Notes: generated by a model from the sequence alone, not told the origin. Positions 1 to 15,322 are shown, counted from the first letter of the stretch. The stretch: DNA of 64,000 nucleotides from Komagataeibacter melomenusus (GCF_013155395.1 NZ_JABJWC010000018.1:1-64000); one strand, 5' to 3'. A program made the numbers and translations.

Positions 1-324
1 GCCCAGCGCCGCCCCCGTGCCCGCCCCCGCCAGAACGCCAAGCAGGCCGGGCGAAACCAGCGGGTTGCGAAACACCGCCTGATACGCCGCTCCGGCCACC
101 GAAAGCGCGGCCCCCACGCAGATGGCACCACCGATGCGTGGCAGGCGCGCGCCAAACACCACGCTATGCACCATATGCGCCTGTGGCGTATCGGCCCGCG
201 CCACCAGCCCGATGCTGGCCGCCAGCGCGTGCAGCACCTGCGCGGGCTGCACCGCAAAGCGCCCGATACAGGCCGAGAAAACCGCAAGCCCCACCAGCAC
301 GATAGTCGCCAGCGCCGCAATCAT
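1..324 (-). CDS. FecCD-type iron/siderophore ABC transporter permease (partial, N-terminal part only)
   Basis: Inner-membrane permease of a binding-protein-dependent importer for iron-siderophore, haem or cobalamin-like substrates. About 108 residues are visible and the gene runs off the left edge. Seen: an N-terminal hydrophobic segment ([17 protein letters not shown]), the RLPR motif, and the family signature [12 protein letters not shown]...[11 protein letters not shown]. It lies directly after the binding-protein gene; its start is either ATG at 324 or TTG at 342, the latter overlapping that gene's stop, so the two are translationally coupled. An ATPase gene would be expected beyond the window. 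The substrate cannot be told from sequence. Confidence 0.88.
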   Translation of the reverse strand, partial: MIAALATIVLVGLAVFSACIGRFAVQPAQVLHALAASIGLVARADTPQAHMVHSVVFGARLPRIGGAICVGAALSVAGAAYQAVFRNPLVSPGLLGVLAGAGTGAALG

Positions 325-338
325 CAGCCCGCGCAGCC

Positions 339-1391
339 TCAAGGGGCAGTACCCGCCACGGGCAGCGGGGGCTGGCCTGCAAGGATGCGCTGCGCGTCAT
401 CCTCACTCAGGTTGTAATGGAAATAGGTGCGGTAGAAGTCCCGCGTCAGCACCACGGGGTCGGTGTCCGTAAACAGGTCGGGATGCAGCGTTTTTGCCGC
501 CCAACTGATCTGGAGCGGCAGTTCGCTGCCATAACGATCCCACGGGAAAACGCCAGATGGGTTGGCATGCACCCGCCCGTTACGCACGGCGTCCAACCGC
601 TGCCACAGCCCGCCATCGGCGGCAAGGTCGATGGTGCCGCACTCGGGGCCGAGGATGATGACATCGGGGTTCCACGCTGCCACCTGCTCGGGCGTGACCG
701 GCTTCATGTTGCCACTCACCCCGGTTGCGGCATTGCGGCCGCCCGCCAGCGTAATCCATTCATCCACGATGCTGTCCGCCCCGTCCACCCGCAGCGGGTG
801 CAGCGACTGGATGTGCAGCACGCGCGGGCGCGTGGCCTCGGGCACGCTGGCCAGGCGCTCGCGCACGTCATTGACCGTCTGCTTCATCATGGTGCGGTAA
901 TGCGTGGCAGTAGCGTGCGCGTGCTCGGTGCCCAGAGCCGCCGCCGTCATGTCCACCACGCGCAGCAGGCCATCGACATCCTGGAACGAGGACACCAGCA
1001 CCGGAATGCCCACCGCGCCAAACGCCGTAATGGCAGCCGAGGCCTGCGGCACGAACACGAGGTCCACCTGGTCGCGCAGCAGGGATTCCGCATTGACCTG
1101 CGGCCCGTTGACCACCCGCGCCTGCCCAAGGGCCGGAAACACCCGGTACATCCACGGCCGCGCCTGCGGGCTGTCCACCGTGATGACAATCTGCTGCACG
1201 CCGCCAAGCATCAGCAGCAGTTCGTTATGGGCGAACCACAGGTCGGCAATGCGGGCGGGATGGTCGGGCACGGCCTGCGCGTGGCCTGCCATGTCCGTAA
1301 TCTCGCGCGCCGTGGCACAATGGACCACGAGGCCCGCTGCCATGGCGCATGCCAGCGCCCCCGTTGCTACAGTGCATCTGCCCCAGTTCAC
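339..1391 (-). CDS. Periplasmic substrate-binding protein of iron/siderophore-type ABC transporter
   Basis: 350 residues; delivers a chelated-metal ligand to the FecCD-like permease encoded just downstream. Seen: Sec-type signal peptide (about residues 1-28, hydrophobic core [15 protein letters not shown]), then a class III binding-protein fold (BtuF/FepB/TroA-like) with the early motif [16 protein letters not shown], a long linking helix region, and a C-terminal lobe ending in [13 protein letters not shown]. The start is GTG, chosen because AGGGGACAGGA lies just upstream. No lipobox. Known for the family: ligand bound between two lobes. Inferred: iron uptake; cobalamin or haem cannot be excluded. 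Confidence 0.85.
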   Translation of the reverse strand: MNWGRCTVATGALACAMAAGLVVHCATAREITDMAGHAQAVPDHPARIADLWFAHNELLLMLGGVQQIVITVDSPQARPWMYRVFPALGQARVVNGPQVNAESLLRDQVDLVFVPQASAAITAFGAVGIPVLVSSFQDVDGLLRVVDMTAAALGTEHAHATATHYRTMMKQTVNDVRERLASVPEATRPRVLHIQSLHPLRVDGADSIVDEWITLAGGRNAATGVSGNMKPVTPEQVAAWNPDVIILGPECGTIDLAADGGLWQRLDAVRNGRVHANPSGVFPWDRYGSELPLQISWAAKTLHPDLFTDTDPVVLTRDFYRTYFHYNLSEDDAQRILAGQPPLPVAGTAP

Positions 1392-1503
1392 AATCCTGTC
1401 CCCTGAGCGGTTATTATATCCTTGCAGATATATAGACTAACCGGCCCGGCGCAATCAGTCCCGCAGAGGTTGCCTGAAAAGCCACCCCTGAAAACATAAG
1501 GAC

Positions 1504-1578
1504 GTTTTTGGTGAAGCTTTTTTCAAAGAGCTGAAAAAAATGCCGCCTTTTTAAAAAAGGCGGCACCCAAAAACTTTT
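1504..1578 (+). repeat. Dispersed palindromic intergenic element, copy 1
   Basis: GTTTTTGGTGAAGC arm, an A/T-rich hairpin (here decayed), a GCCGCC/GGCGGC hairpin and a closing CACCCAAAAACTTTT arm complementary to the first. It lies just beyond the gcvP stop (read leftwards) and could terminate that operon. Confidence 0.85.
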
Positions 1579-1599
1579 GCTGTTTTTTAAATCTGCCTA

Positions 1600-4494
1600 T
1601 CAGGCCTCGTAAGTACTCATATCGGGGCACGAGCAGATCAGGTTGCGATCGCCATAGGCATTGTCCAGCCGGTTGACGGGCGACCAGTATTTGCTTGCCG
1701 GGTGCACCGCGCCGGGCAGGCAGGCGCTCGCGCGGTCATAGGCGCGCGCCCAGTCGGGGTCAGTCAGGTCGCGCACGGTGTGCGGCGCGTGGCGCAGGGG
1801 GCTTTGCTCAATGGTGAGTTCGCCTGCCGCAACCGCGCTGATTTCCTTGCGAATGGCGATCATCGCATCACAGAACCGGTCCAGTTCGGCCCGGCTTTCG
1901 GACTCGGTCGGCTCGATCATGAACGTGCCCGCCACCGGAAAGCTGACCGTAGGCGCATGGAAGCCGTGGTCAACCAGCCGCTTGGCAATGTCATCGACCG
2001 TCACCCCCGTCTCGTCCTTGAGCGGGCGCAGGTCGATGATGCATTCATGCGCAACGCGCCCATTGGCCCCCTGATACAGCACCGGGTAATGGCCCGCGAG
2101 GCGGGTAGCGATGTAATTGGAGTTCAGGATCGCGACCTCGGTGGCGCGTTTCAGCCCCGCATCGCCCATCATGACCATGTACATCCACGAAATGGGCAGC
2201 ACATCCGCCGAGCCGAAGGGAGCTGCCGAAATGGCATTGGCCCCGCCATCCTGCGGCGCACCCGGCAGGTAGGGGGCCAGATGCGCCCCCACCCCGATCG
2301 GCCCCATGCCGGGACCACCGCCACCATGGGGAATGCAGAAGGTCTTGTGCAGGTTGAAGTGGCTGACATCGCCGCCATACACGCCCGGCTGCGCAAGGCC
2401 CACCTGCGCGTTGAGGTTTGCGCCATCAACGTAAACCTGCCCGCCTGCCGCATGCACCAGTTCACAGATCTCGCGCACGTTCTCCTCAAACACGCCGTGG
2501 GTCGAGGGATAGGTGATCATGATCGCAGCCAGCGCATCGGCGTGCTTTGCAATCTTGGCCTTCAGGTCCTCGATATCGACATTGCCGTGGCTGTCGCACG
2601 CCACGACCACCACCTTCATGCCTGCCATCTGGGCGGAGGCCGGGTTGGTGCCATGCGCCGAGGCCGGGATGAGGCATACATCACGCCCCATGTCGCCGCG
2701 TGCGCGATGGTAGCCGCGAATGGCCATCAGCCCCGCAAACTCGCCCTGCGCGCCCGAGTTGGGCTGGAGCGACACCGCCGCATAGCCGCTGATCTGGCAC
2801 AGCATGCGCTCAAGGTCGGTAAACAGCCGGGCATAGCCGCGCATCTGGTCGGCTGGCGCGAAGGGGTGGATATTGCAGAATTCAGGCCACGTGATCGGCA
2901 GCATCTCCGCCGTGGCGTTGAGCTTCATGGTGCACGAGCCCAGCGGAATCATCGAGCGGTCAAGCGCAAGGTCACGGTCGGCCAGGCGGCGCATGTAGCG
3001 CAGCATGTCGGTTTCCGACTGGCAGGCCGAGAAGATCGGCTGGGCCAGCAGTTCACCCGTGCGCACGAGGCTCCCGGGGATGGCGCTGCCCGGAGCGGCA
3101 AGCCCGGCCTCGACCTGTGCCATGCGGGCAGCATCGCCACTGACAGCGGCCCAGATGGCGCGCACCGTGTCGGGTGTTGTGGTCTCGTCAAGGCTGATGC
3201 CCACATGGGCGGCATCGACCCGGCGCAGGTTCATGCCCGCAGCGAGCGCGCGCGCCATGACGGCATCCGTTTGCGCGCCGGTGTTGAGCGTTACGGTATC
3301 AAAGAACGCCTGCGTCACCACCTCGGCGCCCAGCGCGCGCAGGCCAGCGGCAAGGATGGTAGCAAGGCGGTGGATGCGCGTGGCAATGGCCTTCAGCCCC
3401 ACCGGCCCATGATACAGCGCGTACATGGACGACACGATGGCTGGCAGCGCCTGCGCCGTGCAGATGTTCGATGTCGCCTTCTCGCGGCGGATGTGCTGCT
3501 CGCGTGTCTGGAGCGCCAGACGGTAGGCGGGCTTGCCGCGCGCATCGATCGACACGCCCACGATGCGGCCGGGAATGTTGCGGCGGAAGGCATCGCGCAC
3601 CGCCATATAGGCCGCATGCGGCCCACCGGCCCCCATGGGCATGCCGTAGCGCTGCATGGACCCCACCGCGATATCGGCCCCGAGTGCGCCAGGGCTTTGC
3701 AGCAGCATCAGCGCCAGCGGATCGGCGCACAGGGCGGCGATGGCACCGGCTGCGTGCAGCTTTTCAATCCACGCACGCGGATCACGGATCTCACCCGTCG
3801 AGCCGGGATACTGGAACACCGCGCCAAATACCGCCTGCGCATCGAGGTCGGTGGCGGGGTCACCCACCACCACCTGCCAGCCCAGCGGCTCGGCGCGGGT
3901 GCGGATGACGGCGATGGTCTGCGGGTGGCAGGCAGCATCGACAAAGAACGCCTGCGCCTTGCTCCGGGCCACGCGGCGGGCCATGGCCATGGCCTCGGCT
4001 GCGGCGGTGCCTTCATCGAGCAGCGAGGCGTTGGCCACGTCCAGCCCGGTCAGTTCGATCACCAGTGTCTGGAAGTTGAGCAGCGCTTCAAGCCGCCCCT
4101 GGCTGATCTCGGGCTGGTAGGGGGTATAGGCGGTGTACCAGGCCGGGTTTTCCAGCACGTTGCGCTGGATCACGCCGGGCAGGATGGTGTCGTAATAGCC
4201 CTGGCCGATCAGCGATGTCAGCACCCGGTTCTCGCCTGCTATGCCGCGCAGCCGGGCCAGCGCCACATGCTCGGGCACGCCCGCGCCAAGACCCATGGCG
4301 CCATCAAGGCGGATGGAGCCGGGCACGGTCTGGGCCATCAGGGTGTCGAGCGTATCCGCACCCACCACGCGCAGCATGGCCGCCACGTCATGTGCATCAG
4401 GGCCGACATGCCGGGCGCAGAACGCCCCGGCATCATCGCCCGTATCTTGCCACAGGGAAGAAGAACCGCAGGAAGAAGACGTCACGGCCAGCAT
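1600..4494 (-). CDS. gcvP: Glycine dehydrogenase (decarboxylating), P-protein of the glycine cleavage system
   Basis: 964 residues, close to the 957 of E. coli GcvP and so the single-chain form. PLP enzyme that decarboxylates glycine and passes the aminomethyl group to the lipoyl arm of GcvH. Seen: two homologous halves; N-terminal [20 protein letters not shown]; in the C-terminal half the PLP-lysine motif [15 protein letters not shown] with Lys717, followed by the glycine-rich [13 protein letters not shown]. It is the last gene of gcvT-gcvH-gcvP, 33 nt after gcvH. Expression should follow the glycine riboswitch before gcvT. A palindromic element lies directly downstream. Confidence 0.97.
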   Translation of the reverse strand: MLAVTSSSCGSSSLWQDTGDDAGAFCARHVGPDAHDVAAMLRVVGADTLDTLMAQTVPGSIRLDGAMGLGAGVPEHVALARLRGIAGENRVLTSLIGQGYYDTILPGVIQRNVLENPAWYTAYTPYQPEISQGRLEALLNFQTLVIELTGLDVANASLLDEGTAAAEAMAMARRVARSKAQAFFVDAACHPQTIAVIRTRAEPLGWQVVVGDPATDLDAQAVFGAVFQYPGSTGEIRDPRAWIEKLHAAGAIAALCADPLALMLLQSPGALGADIAVGSMQRYGMPMGAGGPHAAYMAVRDAFRRNIPGRIVGVSIDARGKPAYRLALQTREQHIRREKATSNICTAQALPAIVSSMYALYHGPVGLKAIATRIHRLATILAAGLRALGAEVVTQAFFDTVTLNTGAQTDAVMARALAAGMNLRRVDAAHVGISLDETTTPDTVRAIWAAVSGDAARMAQVEAGLAAPGSAIPGSLVRTGELLAQPIFSACQSETDMLRYMRRLADRDLALDRSMIPLGSCTMKLNATAEMLPITWPEFCNIHPFAPADQMRGYARLFTDLERMLCQISGYAAVSLQPNSGAQGEFAGLMAIRGYHRARGDMGRDVCLIPASAHGTNPASAQMAGMKVVVVACDSHGNVDIEDLKAKIAKHADALAAIMITYPSTHGVFEENVREICELVHAAGGQVYVDGANLNAQVGLAQPGVYGGDVSHFNLHKTFCIPHGGGGPGMGPIGVGAHLAPYLPGAPQDGGANAISAAPFGSADVLPISWMYMVMMGDAGLKRATEVAILNSNYIATRLAGHYPVLYQGANGRVAHECIIDLRPLKDETGVTVDDIAKRLVDHGFHAPTVSFPVAGTFMIEPTESESRAELDRFCDAMIAIRKEISAVAAGELTIEQSPLRHAPHTVRDLTDPDWARAYDRASACLPGAVHPASKYWSPVNRLDNAYGDRNLICSCPDMSTYEA

Positions 4495-4527
4495 ACTCCG
4501 TAAGAGGTGGGAACGGGGGGTTAAAAA

Positions 4528-4893
4528 TCAGCCAACCAGCGCGGTGTAGGTGGCGTGGTCCATCAGCCCTTCAAGCTGGGTGGCGTCAGCCACGGTCATG
4601 CGCACGATCCAGCCTTCGCCCTCGGGGTCGCGGTTGATAAGGGCCGCGTCATCGGTCAGTGCGTCATTGAAGGCCAGCACATCGCCCGTGACCGGGGCAT
4701 AGATGTCGGATGCCGCCTTGACGGATTCGACCACCGCCACGCTGTCGCCCTGCTCCACGGTGGTGCCGGGGTCACGCGCTTCGGAGAACACGATCTCGCC
4801 GAGTTCATTGGCCGCATGCGCCGTAATGCCGACCACGGCCTCATTGCCTTCAACGCGCAGCCACTCATGTTCCTTGGTGTAATAGACGGTCAT
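4528..4893 (-). CDS. gcvH: Glycine cleavage system H protein
   Basis: 121 residues; lipoyl carrier shuttling the aminomethyl intermediate between P, T and L proteins. Seen: start MTVYYTKEHEWLRVEG, the segment GITAHAANELGEIVF and the lipoylation motif VESVKAASDIYAPV with Lys59 as the lipoylated residue; C-terminal GWIVRM. Full length for the family. Sits between gcvT and gcvP on the same strand, 47 nt from gcvT. No dihydrolipoamide dehydrogenase (L protein) gene is in the window; as in most bacteria it is presumably shared with the 2-oxoacid dehydrogenases. Confidence 0.97.
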   Translation of the reverse strand: MTVYYTKEHEWLRVEGNEAVVGITAHAANELGEIVFSEARDPGTTVEQGDSVAVVESVKAASDIYAPVTGDVLAFNDALTDDAALINRDPEGEGWIVRMTVADATQLEGLMDHATYTALVG

Positions 4894-4940
4894 GTCCGTA
4901 TTTCCTTGATCTGAATAGGAGTTTGAAAAAACAGCAAAAA

Positions 4941-6074
4941 CTAGCGCTTGAACGTAGCGGGCACGAAGGGCAGCGCCACGACCGATACCGGCAGCAGCCG
5001 CCCGCGCACGCTGGCAAACAGCCGCGTGCCCACACCAGCATGGTCAGTCGCCACATAACCCATGGCCACCGGGCCGCCCACGCTGGGACCAAACGCGCCG
5101 GACGTGACCCGGCCCGCAGGCACCTGCCCTGCCTCATCGGCAAACAGCGCCACACCGCCGCGCACCGGGGCGCGGCCTTCAGCACGCAGGCCCACACGGC
5201 GGCGCGTCGTGCCATCGGCCAACTGGTCGGCCACGATGCGCGCGCCGGGGTAGCCACCCGCGCGCGCCCCGCCGGGCTTGCGGCTTTTCTGGATGGACCA
5301 TTCCAGCGCCCCTTCCACCGGGGTGGTGGTCAGGTCGATATCCGCGCCGTACAGGCACAGGCCCGCTTCAAGCCGCAGGCTGTCACGCGCGCCAAGCCCC
5401 ACGGGCGCCACATCGGGCTGGGCCAGCAGGGCGCGGGCCACGGTTTCGGCGCCCTCGTTGGCCATGCCGATTTCATACCCGTCCTCACCGGTATAGCCCG
5501 AGCGCGAGACGATGCAGGACACACCCGCAAGGTCCATTTCCGCCACATCCATGAAGCGCATGGCGGCGGCTGCGGGGTTAAGGGCGGTGAGCGCGGCCTC
5601 GGCAGCGGGGCCCTGGAGTGCGATCAGCGCGCGGCCATCAAGCCTCTCCACCGTGCAGGTTTCGTTCAGGGCCTTGTGCACATGGGCAAAATTGGCCGCC
5701 TTGCAGGCCGCATTGACCACGAGCAGCAGCCACGCGCCCATGTTGGTCACCATCAGGTCATCGCTGATGCCGCCATCATCGGTGGTGAACACGGCATAGC
5801 GCTGGCGGCCGGGCTTGAGCGCCACAATATCGGCAGGCACCAGCGCCTCGAGAGCGTGAGCCGCATCGGCGATGTTGCCCGAGCGCGGGCGGATGCGCAC
5901 CTGCCCCATGTGCGAGACATCGAACAGACCCGCTTTGGCCCGCGTGTGCAGGTGCTCGGCCATGACGCCGGCAGGGTACTGCACCGGCATGTCGTAGCCT
6001 GCAAACGGCACCATGCGGGCGCCGAGTTCGATATGAAGGTCGTAAAGCGGGGTGCGCAGCAGGGGCTGGGTCAT
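4941..6074 (-). CDS. gcvT: Aminomethyltransferase, T-protein of the glycine cleavage system
   Basis: 377 residues. Transfers the methylene group from aminomethyl-GcvH to tetrahydrofolate, releasing ammonia. Seen: N-terminal LLRTPLYDLHIELGARMVPFAGYDMPVQY, the folate-domain motif FDVSHMGQV, SRSGYTGEDGYEI, and the C-terminal GRVTSGAFGPSVGGPVAMGYV. I place the start at ATG 6074 (MTQPLLRTPLYD); upstream in-frame codons lack family similarity. First gene of the operon, with a long leader holding a tandem glycine riboswitch, so transcription or translation should rise with glycine. Confidence 0.96.
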   Translation of the reverse strand: MTQPLLRTPLYDLHIELGARMVPFAGYDMPVQYPAGVMAEHLHTRAKAGLFDVSHMGQVRIRPRSGNIADAAHALEALVPADIVALKPGRQRYAVFTTDDGGISDDLMVTNMGAWLLLVVNAACKAANFAHVHKALNETCTVERLDGRALIALQGPAAEAALTALNPAAAAMRFMDVAEMDLAGVSCIVSRSGYTGEDGYEIGMANEGAETVARALLAQPDVAPVGLGARDSLRLEAGLCLYGADIDLTTTPVEGALEWSIQKSRKPGGARAGGYPGARIVADQLADGTTRRRVGLRAEGRAPVRGGVALFADEAGQVPAGRVTSGAFGPSVGGPVAMGYVATDHAGVGTRLFASVRGRLLPVSVVALPFVPATFKR

Positions 6075-6244
6075 GCGGGCTGGGCCTTGTGCAGGTTCGC
6101 AGGCACGCGCGCGGCCCCGCATGCCAGGCATGCGGATGGGCAGGCACGAAACGCGCCAGCGGAACAGGTCGGGGGAAATGCGGAGAACACGGTAACGAAC
6201 GGCGTAGGCATGCGGGACTCCTGTCGAATCCTGTGTGGATTCTT

Positions 6245-6412
6245 AAGTGCCCCTTCTGTCGCATGTGCCTGAGATCGCTATCCCGTCGGCGGGCATCCGG
6301 GTTGGCGGACACCTCTTTCCAGAAGTCTTGGCCGACCGGTCCTTTGGCCTGAGAGTTTCCGGGGCGGTTGCTCCTTCGGCGCTGGCGCGGGGCCAGTCTC
6401 TCCCGTGTCGAC
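6245..6412 (-). promoter_or_regulatory. Tandem glycine riboswitch upstream of gcvT
   Basis: Read on the minus strand, the leader begins GGGAGAGACTGG, continues GCCGAAGGAGCAA, then AACTCTCAGGCCAAAGGACC (about 6334-6410): the glycine aptamer core. A second, more diverged aptamer follows (about 6248-6325): TCTGGAAAGAGG, then GCCGACGGGATAGCGATCTC, then AGGCACATGCGACAGAAGGGG. The two-aptamer order and position before gcvTHP are typical of a glycine-activated switch. It ends about 170 nt before the gcvT start. No clear U-run terminator was seen, so the output may act on translation. Confidence 0.9.
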
Positions 6413-6417
6413 AAAGC

Positions 6418-6447
6418 TGACTTGACATGAGCCGATACGCCAAGTCA
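6418..6447. promoter_or_regulatory. Inverted repeat and putative divergent promoter elements between gcvT leader and ABM gene
   Basis: A 7-bp inverted repeat, TGACTTG-N16-CAAGTCA. On the minus strand TTGACT with a 17-nt spacer to TCAAGT would place a start site just before the riboswitch; on the plus strand TTGACA faces the ABM gene. The -10 matches are weak. The repeat could be an operator or simply overlapping -35 boxes. Confidence 0.4.
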
Positions 6448-6541
6448 ATCCATGAAAATGCGCAACGATCGCGCACATCATGACACCGCCCACCGCAGGC
6501 ATTACGTTCTGGGCCTGTAACGTAAAAAGGATGATCCCTTC

Positions 6542-6853
6542 ATGAGCACAAGCCCGCTGACCATCGTGGCCGAATTCCGCGTTCCCGCCGAACATCGCGC
6601 CCACTTTCTCGAACTCTGCGCCTATGACAGCGCCCATTCCGTGGCAGATGAAAGCGGCTGCCAGCGCTTTGAGGCCGTCTGCCCGCTCGATGACCCGCAC
6701 ACCGTCATCCTGGTGGAAGTCTATGATGATGAAGCCGCCTTCGAGACCCATCTCGCCACCCCGCATTTCAAGGTGTTCGAAGTGGCCGTGAAGGAACTGG
6801 GCGTGGATCTGGTCAGCCTGCGCAAGACCGCCCGCATCGCCCCCCGCGCCTGA
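6542..6853 (+). CDS. Putative quinol monooxygenase (ABM-domain protein)
   Basis: 103 residues, the usual length of one antibiotic-biosynthesis-monooxygenase (ABM, dimeric alpha-beta barrel) domain. Seen: TIVAEFRVPAEHRAHFLELC at the start, DESGCQRFEAVCPLDDPHTVILVEVYDDEAAFETHLATPHFKVF, matching the YgiN/LsrG type in which a small cofactor-free protein oxidises or isomerises quinol-like substrates. AAGGATG stands just upstream of the ATG. Monocistronic: divergent from gcvT and closed by a strong terminator at 6881. The substrate is unknown; family calls for such proteins are often nominal. Confidence 0.8.
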   Translation: MSTSPLTIVAEFRVPAEHRAHFLELCAYDSAHSVADESGCQRFEAVCPLDDPHTVILVEVYDDEAAFETHLATPHFKVFEVAVKELGVDLVSLRKTARIAPRA

Positions 6854-6880
6854 CCACCGGCCTGAAAGCACAACAGAAAA

Positions 6881-6914
6881 GGGCCGGAGGGGTGTACCCC
6901 TCCGGCCCTTTTTT
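6881..6914. terminator. Strong intrinsic terminator, probably bidirectional
   Basis: GGGCCGGAGGGG paired with CCCCTCCGGCCC around a short loop, followed by TTTTTT on the plus strand and preceded by AAAA, so it can work both ways. It lies between the convergent ABM gene and speE. Confidence 0.9.
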
Positions 6915-6943
6915 ACGCCAGCCCCAAGCCAGGCGCGACAGGC

Positions 6944-7804
6944 TCAGCGCGGCAGGTTCTGGGCGATATAGGGCGGCAGGACGAAGGCGGCGACATGCAT
7001 CTCCGGCGTCCAGTAGCGCGTGTTCGCAATGCCCGCCTTTTCGGCGCGCGCGCGGATCACATCAGCCGCGTGGCGGCCCGGCACCGTGCCCTTGGCGGCC
7101 ACGCCCAGCGTCATGAACCCGCCCACATAGGTCGGCACGGCCGCGACATAGGCCGAGACATGATCAAAGAACTGCGCGCGCCGCGCACTGGTGTCACGCA
7201 GTTCATCCGCCTGCATGAACGGCACGCCGCACTGGTTCACGATAATGCCGTTGGCGCTGAGGATGCGGGCGCAGTGCCTGTAGAACGAATCGGTAAACAG
7301 CACCTCGCCCACGCCGATCGGGTCGGTGCTGTCGACAATGATGACATCAAACGAGCCATCCGCCGCGTTCGTCACGTATTCGATGCCATCGCCCACGATC
7401 ACCTCGGCGCGGGGGTCGTTCCAGGCATCGCCCGCAATGGCGGGCAGGAACTTCTTGGAAAGTGCGATGACCTCGCCATCAATCTCGACCATCACGGCCT
7501 TTTCCACCGTGCGGTGCTCGAGCACGCGGCGCAGCACGCCGCCATCGCCCGCGCCGATGATCAGCACGCGCTTCGCATCGCCATGCTCGAGCAGCGGCAC
7601 ATGGGTCAGCATTTCCTGATAGACGAATTCGTCGCGTTCCGTGATCTGGACCACGCCATCAAGCATCAGCACCCGGCCAAGGTCGACGTTCTCGAACACC
7701 GCAATGTCCTGAAACTGGCTTTTGGTGCGTGCCAGCAGCCTATCCACGCTCAGTTCCTGCCGCCAGCCCTGATACAGGCCCTCGCTGATCCACTCACGGG
7801 ACAT
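6944..7804 (-). CDS. speE: Spermidine synthase
   Basis: 286 residues. Moves the aminopropyl group from decarboxylated S-adenosylmethionine to putrescine. Seen: N-terminal beta domain WISEGLYQGWRQELSVDRLLARTKSQFQDI, the glycine loop LIIGAGDGGVLRR (GAGDGG at 84-89), VEIDGEVIALSKKF, and the active-site stretch FDVIIVDSTDPIGVGEVLFT. Start at ATG 7804 (MSREWISEGLYQ) by family similarity; in-frame sequence upstream has none. It follows speD on the same strand, 135 nt away, with a hairpin between, so SpeD supplies its co-substrate but the ratio may be set by partial termination. Confidence 0.96.
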   Translation of the reverse strand: MSREWISEGLYQGWRQELSVDRLLARTKSQFQDIAVFENVDLGRVLMLDGVVQITERDEFVYQEMLTHVPLLEHGDAKRVLIIGAGDGGVLRRVLEHRTVEKAVMVEIDGEVIALSKKFLPAIAGDAWNDPRAEVIVGDGIEYVTNAADGSFDVIIVDSTDPIGVGEVLFTDSFYRHCARILSANGIIVNQCGVPFMQADELRDTSARRAQFFDHVSAYVAAVPTYVGGFMTLGVAAKGTVPGRHAADVIRARAEKAGIANTRYWTPEMHVAAFVLPPYIAQNLPR

Positions 7805-7842
7805 GACCAACCCCCTTTTTTCCGTCCTAATCGATGCACATG

Positions 7843-7874
7843 AAAAAGCACGGGCCGGAAATACATCCGGCCCG
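7843..7874 (-). terminator. Hairpin with U-run between speD and speE
   Basis: Minus strand: CGGGCCGG, an 8-nt loop, CCGGCCCG, then TGCTTTTT. It has the form of an intrinsic terminator or attenuator for transcripts leaving speD. If termination is partial it would lower speE relative to speD. Confidence 0.65.
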
Positions 7875-7939
7875 CCACTTCGACTTTGATTTACTGAAAG
7901 CACGCCAGGGCGCATAAACGCCACCCCGGCCACAGCTGC

Positions 7940-8404
7940 TTAAAGCTGCACGCGCCCACGGCGCTGCTCGTCCACCTCGATCCGGCCCGCCTGGAACAGG
8001 CGCTGCATGACCGGAATGGCAAGGTGCGGATCGCACGCCCCGCACATGAAAATATCCACGGCGGCAAAATTGCGCTCGGGCCATGTGTGGATCGAGATGT
8101 GACTTTCCGCCAGCACCACCACGCCCGACACGCCGCCATTGGGCGTGAAGTGATGGAAGTGACTGTGCAGGATCGTCGCCCCCGCCGTGACGGCGGCCTC
8201 GCACAGGGTACGGTCGATCTGTTCCGGATCATCGAGATTCCGGGCATCCCACAGATCGACAAGAAGGTGCGTTCCCGCAAACTTCATTCCGTCTTTCTCG
8301 ACGAAATAATCCTTCCGGTCGTCCTCGGACGAAAACGGCGCTGAAGAGATCTGGTTATCGCTCGGGTGTTCCGAGACCATCCCCAGTTGAGCAAGTGCGT
8401 TCAT
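7940..8404 (-). CDS. speD: S-adenosylmethionine decarboxylase proenzyme (class 1B, pyruvoyl-dependent)
   Basis: 154 residues. Makes decarboxylated SAM for spermidine synthesis. Seen: the self-processing motif LAESHISIHTWPE with Glu100-Ser101 as the cleavage site (Ser101 becomes the pyruvoyl group) and the downstream FMCGACDP motif (Cys121 and Cys124; one is expected to be the catalytic acid). Short, bacterial/archaeal type rather than the longer enterobacterial SpeD. N-terminal 30 residues are polar and poorly conserved. Start at ATG 8404 after GGGGGT; a GTG one codon earlier is possible. Immediately upstream of speE in transcription. Confidence 0.94.
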   Translation of the reverse strand: MNALAQLGMVSEHPSDNQISSAPFSSEDDRKDYFVEKDGMKFAGTHLLVDLWDARNLDDPEQIDRTLCEAAVTAGATILHSHFHHFTPNGGVSGVVVLAESHISIHTWPERNFAAVDIFMCGACDPHLAIPVMQRLFQAGRIEVDEQRRGRVQL

Positions 8405-8475
8405 CACGTACCCCCAAACCAGTAGACAGCCTGTTGGGCAGAATTGCCCCCTTGGGCCAAGAGAGGCGCTGATAG

Positions 8476-8545
8476 GGCCTGCGGGGCTTGGGGTGCAAGT
8501 GTTTTTCGCAGCCTGCGAAAAGTTTTTTGCACCTGCCCCGCAACC
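8476..8545. terminator. Nested inverted repeat downstream of uvrA
   Basis: An inner hairpin TTTTTCGCAG/CCTGCGAAAA sits inside GGTGCA/TGCACC and an outer GCGGGGC/GCCCCGC pairing. On the minus strand it follows the uvrA stop, and A/T runs flank the core. Probably the uvrA terminator; not of the dispersed-element family. Confidence 0.5.
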
Positions 8546-8563
8546 CTGTGCGCAAAGCGGTGT

Positions 8564-11602
<3,039 letters not shown>

Positions 11603-11840
11603 GAACTCTCCCTGTTCCGCCCCCGTGGGGATGGCGGATGCTGGCCACGATATCCGGCCCTGCCATATCTGGTTGCGCCGGTCCATTCAGACAAGGGCCG
11701 TGATACACTGGCCTGCCAGCGTACTATACGGTAAGATCGCCCCATCTATTGCGCCACGGCAGCCTGACAGGCGGCCATCGTGGCAGCCGACGGGGGCCTC
11801 CGGTCCATGATCCGTCGGCCCCATATTCGAAGGACAGCAT

Positions 11841-12383
11841 ATGGCGGGCAGCGTCAACAAGGTCATTCTGGTCGGTAACCTGGGCAAGGACCCCGAAGTG
11901 CGGAACAGCCAGAGCGGGGCGAAGATCGTCTCGCTCACCCTGGCCACGAGCGACACATGGAATGACCGCGCCTCGGGCGAGCGGCGCGAGCGCACCGAAT
12001 GGCACCGGGTCGTCATCTTCAACGAACGCCTGGGCGATGTGGCCGAGCGCTTTTTGCGCAAGGGCCGCAAGGTCTATCTCGAGGGCACGCTCCAGACCCG
12101 CAAATGGACCGATCAGAGCGGCCAGGACCGCTACACCACCGAGGTGGTGATCGACCGCTTCCGTGGCGAACTGGTGCTGCTTGACAGCAACCGCGGCGGT
12201 GACGCCGGTGGCGGTGATGACATGGGCGGCGGCTATGGCGGTGGTGGTGGCGGTGGCGGCTACAGCGCACCCGCGCGCAGCCAGCCCCAGCGCAGCGAGC
12301 GCCCGGCAGGCGGTAGCGGTAGTGGCGGCGGATGGGACGCCCCCGCCGGTGGCAGCGACCTGGATGACGAAATTCCGTTCTGA
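11841..12383 (+). CDS. ssb: Single-stranded DNA-binding protein
   Basis: 180 residues. Tetrameric OB-fold protein protecting ssDNA in replication, repair and recombination. Seen: OB domain about 1-110 ([17 protein letters not shown]..., [24 protein letters not shown]), a flexible Gly-rich linker with a run of eight glycines, and the partner-binding acidic tip [19 protein letters not shown] before the ATG is a good ribosome site. Divergent from uvrA with 238 nt between them. Confidence 0.97.
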   Translation: MAGSVNKVILVGNLGKDPEVRNSQSGAKIVSLTLATSDTWNDRASGERRERTEWHRVVIFNERLGDVAERFLRKGRKVYLEGTLQTRKWTDQSGQDRYTTEVVIDRFRGELVLLDSNRGGDAGGGDDMGGGYGGGGGGGGYSAPARSQPQRSERPAGGSGSGGGWDAPAGGSDLDDEIPF

Positions 12384-12391
12384 GCCGCCCC

Positions 12392-12424
12392 TGCCCCCTG
12401 CGCGGCGCTTCGCGCCGGGGGGCA
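12392..12424 (+). terminator. GC-rich hairpin after ssb
   Basis: TGCCCCC ... GGCG-CTTCG-CGCC ... GGGGGCA, directly after the ssb stop. No U-run follows, so it may stabilise the 3' end rather than terminate. Confidence 0.35.
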
Positions 12425-12544
12425 AGCCATGCTATGAGAGACGCAGGGATATGATGGCCGCCAACCGCGCCATGCCTGCCTTCCGCTCCACCCCCGTGGC
12501 CTTCTGGCCGTGGGGGCGGATAACCCTGACATGACGGAACTGCC

Positions 12545-15314
<2,770 letters not shown>

Positions 15315-15322
<8 letters not shown>

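Noticed and set aside
1702-4503. 933-codon open frame on the plus strand opposite gcvP
   Set aside because: It mirrors gcvP, is rich in Arg/His/Gly as expected for an antisense frame in GC-rich DNA, and shows no known motif.
11603-11840. Possible SOS (LexA) box between uvrA and ssb
   Set aside because: GAACTCTCCCTGTTC at the uvrA start looks like one, but the alphaproteobacterial LexA box is a direct repeat GTTC-N7-GTTC, not this palindrome, and none was found.
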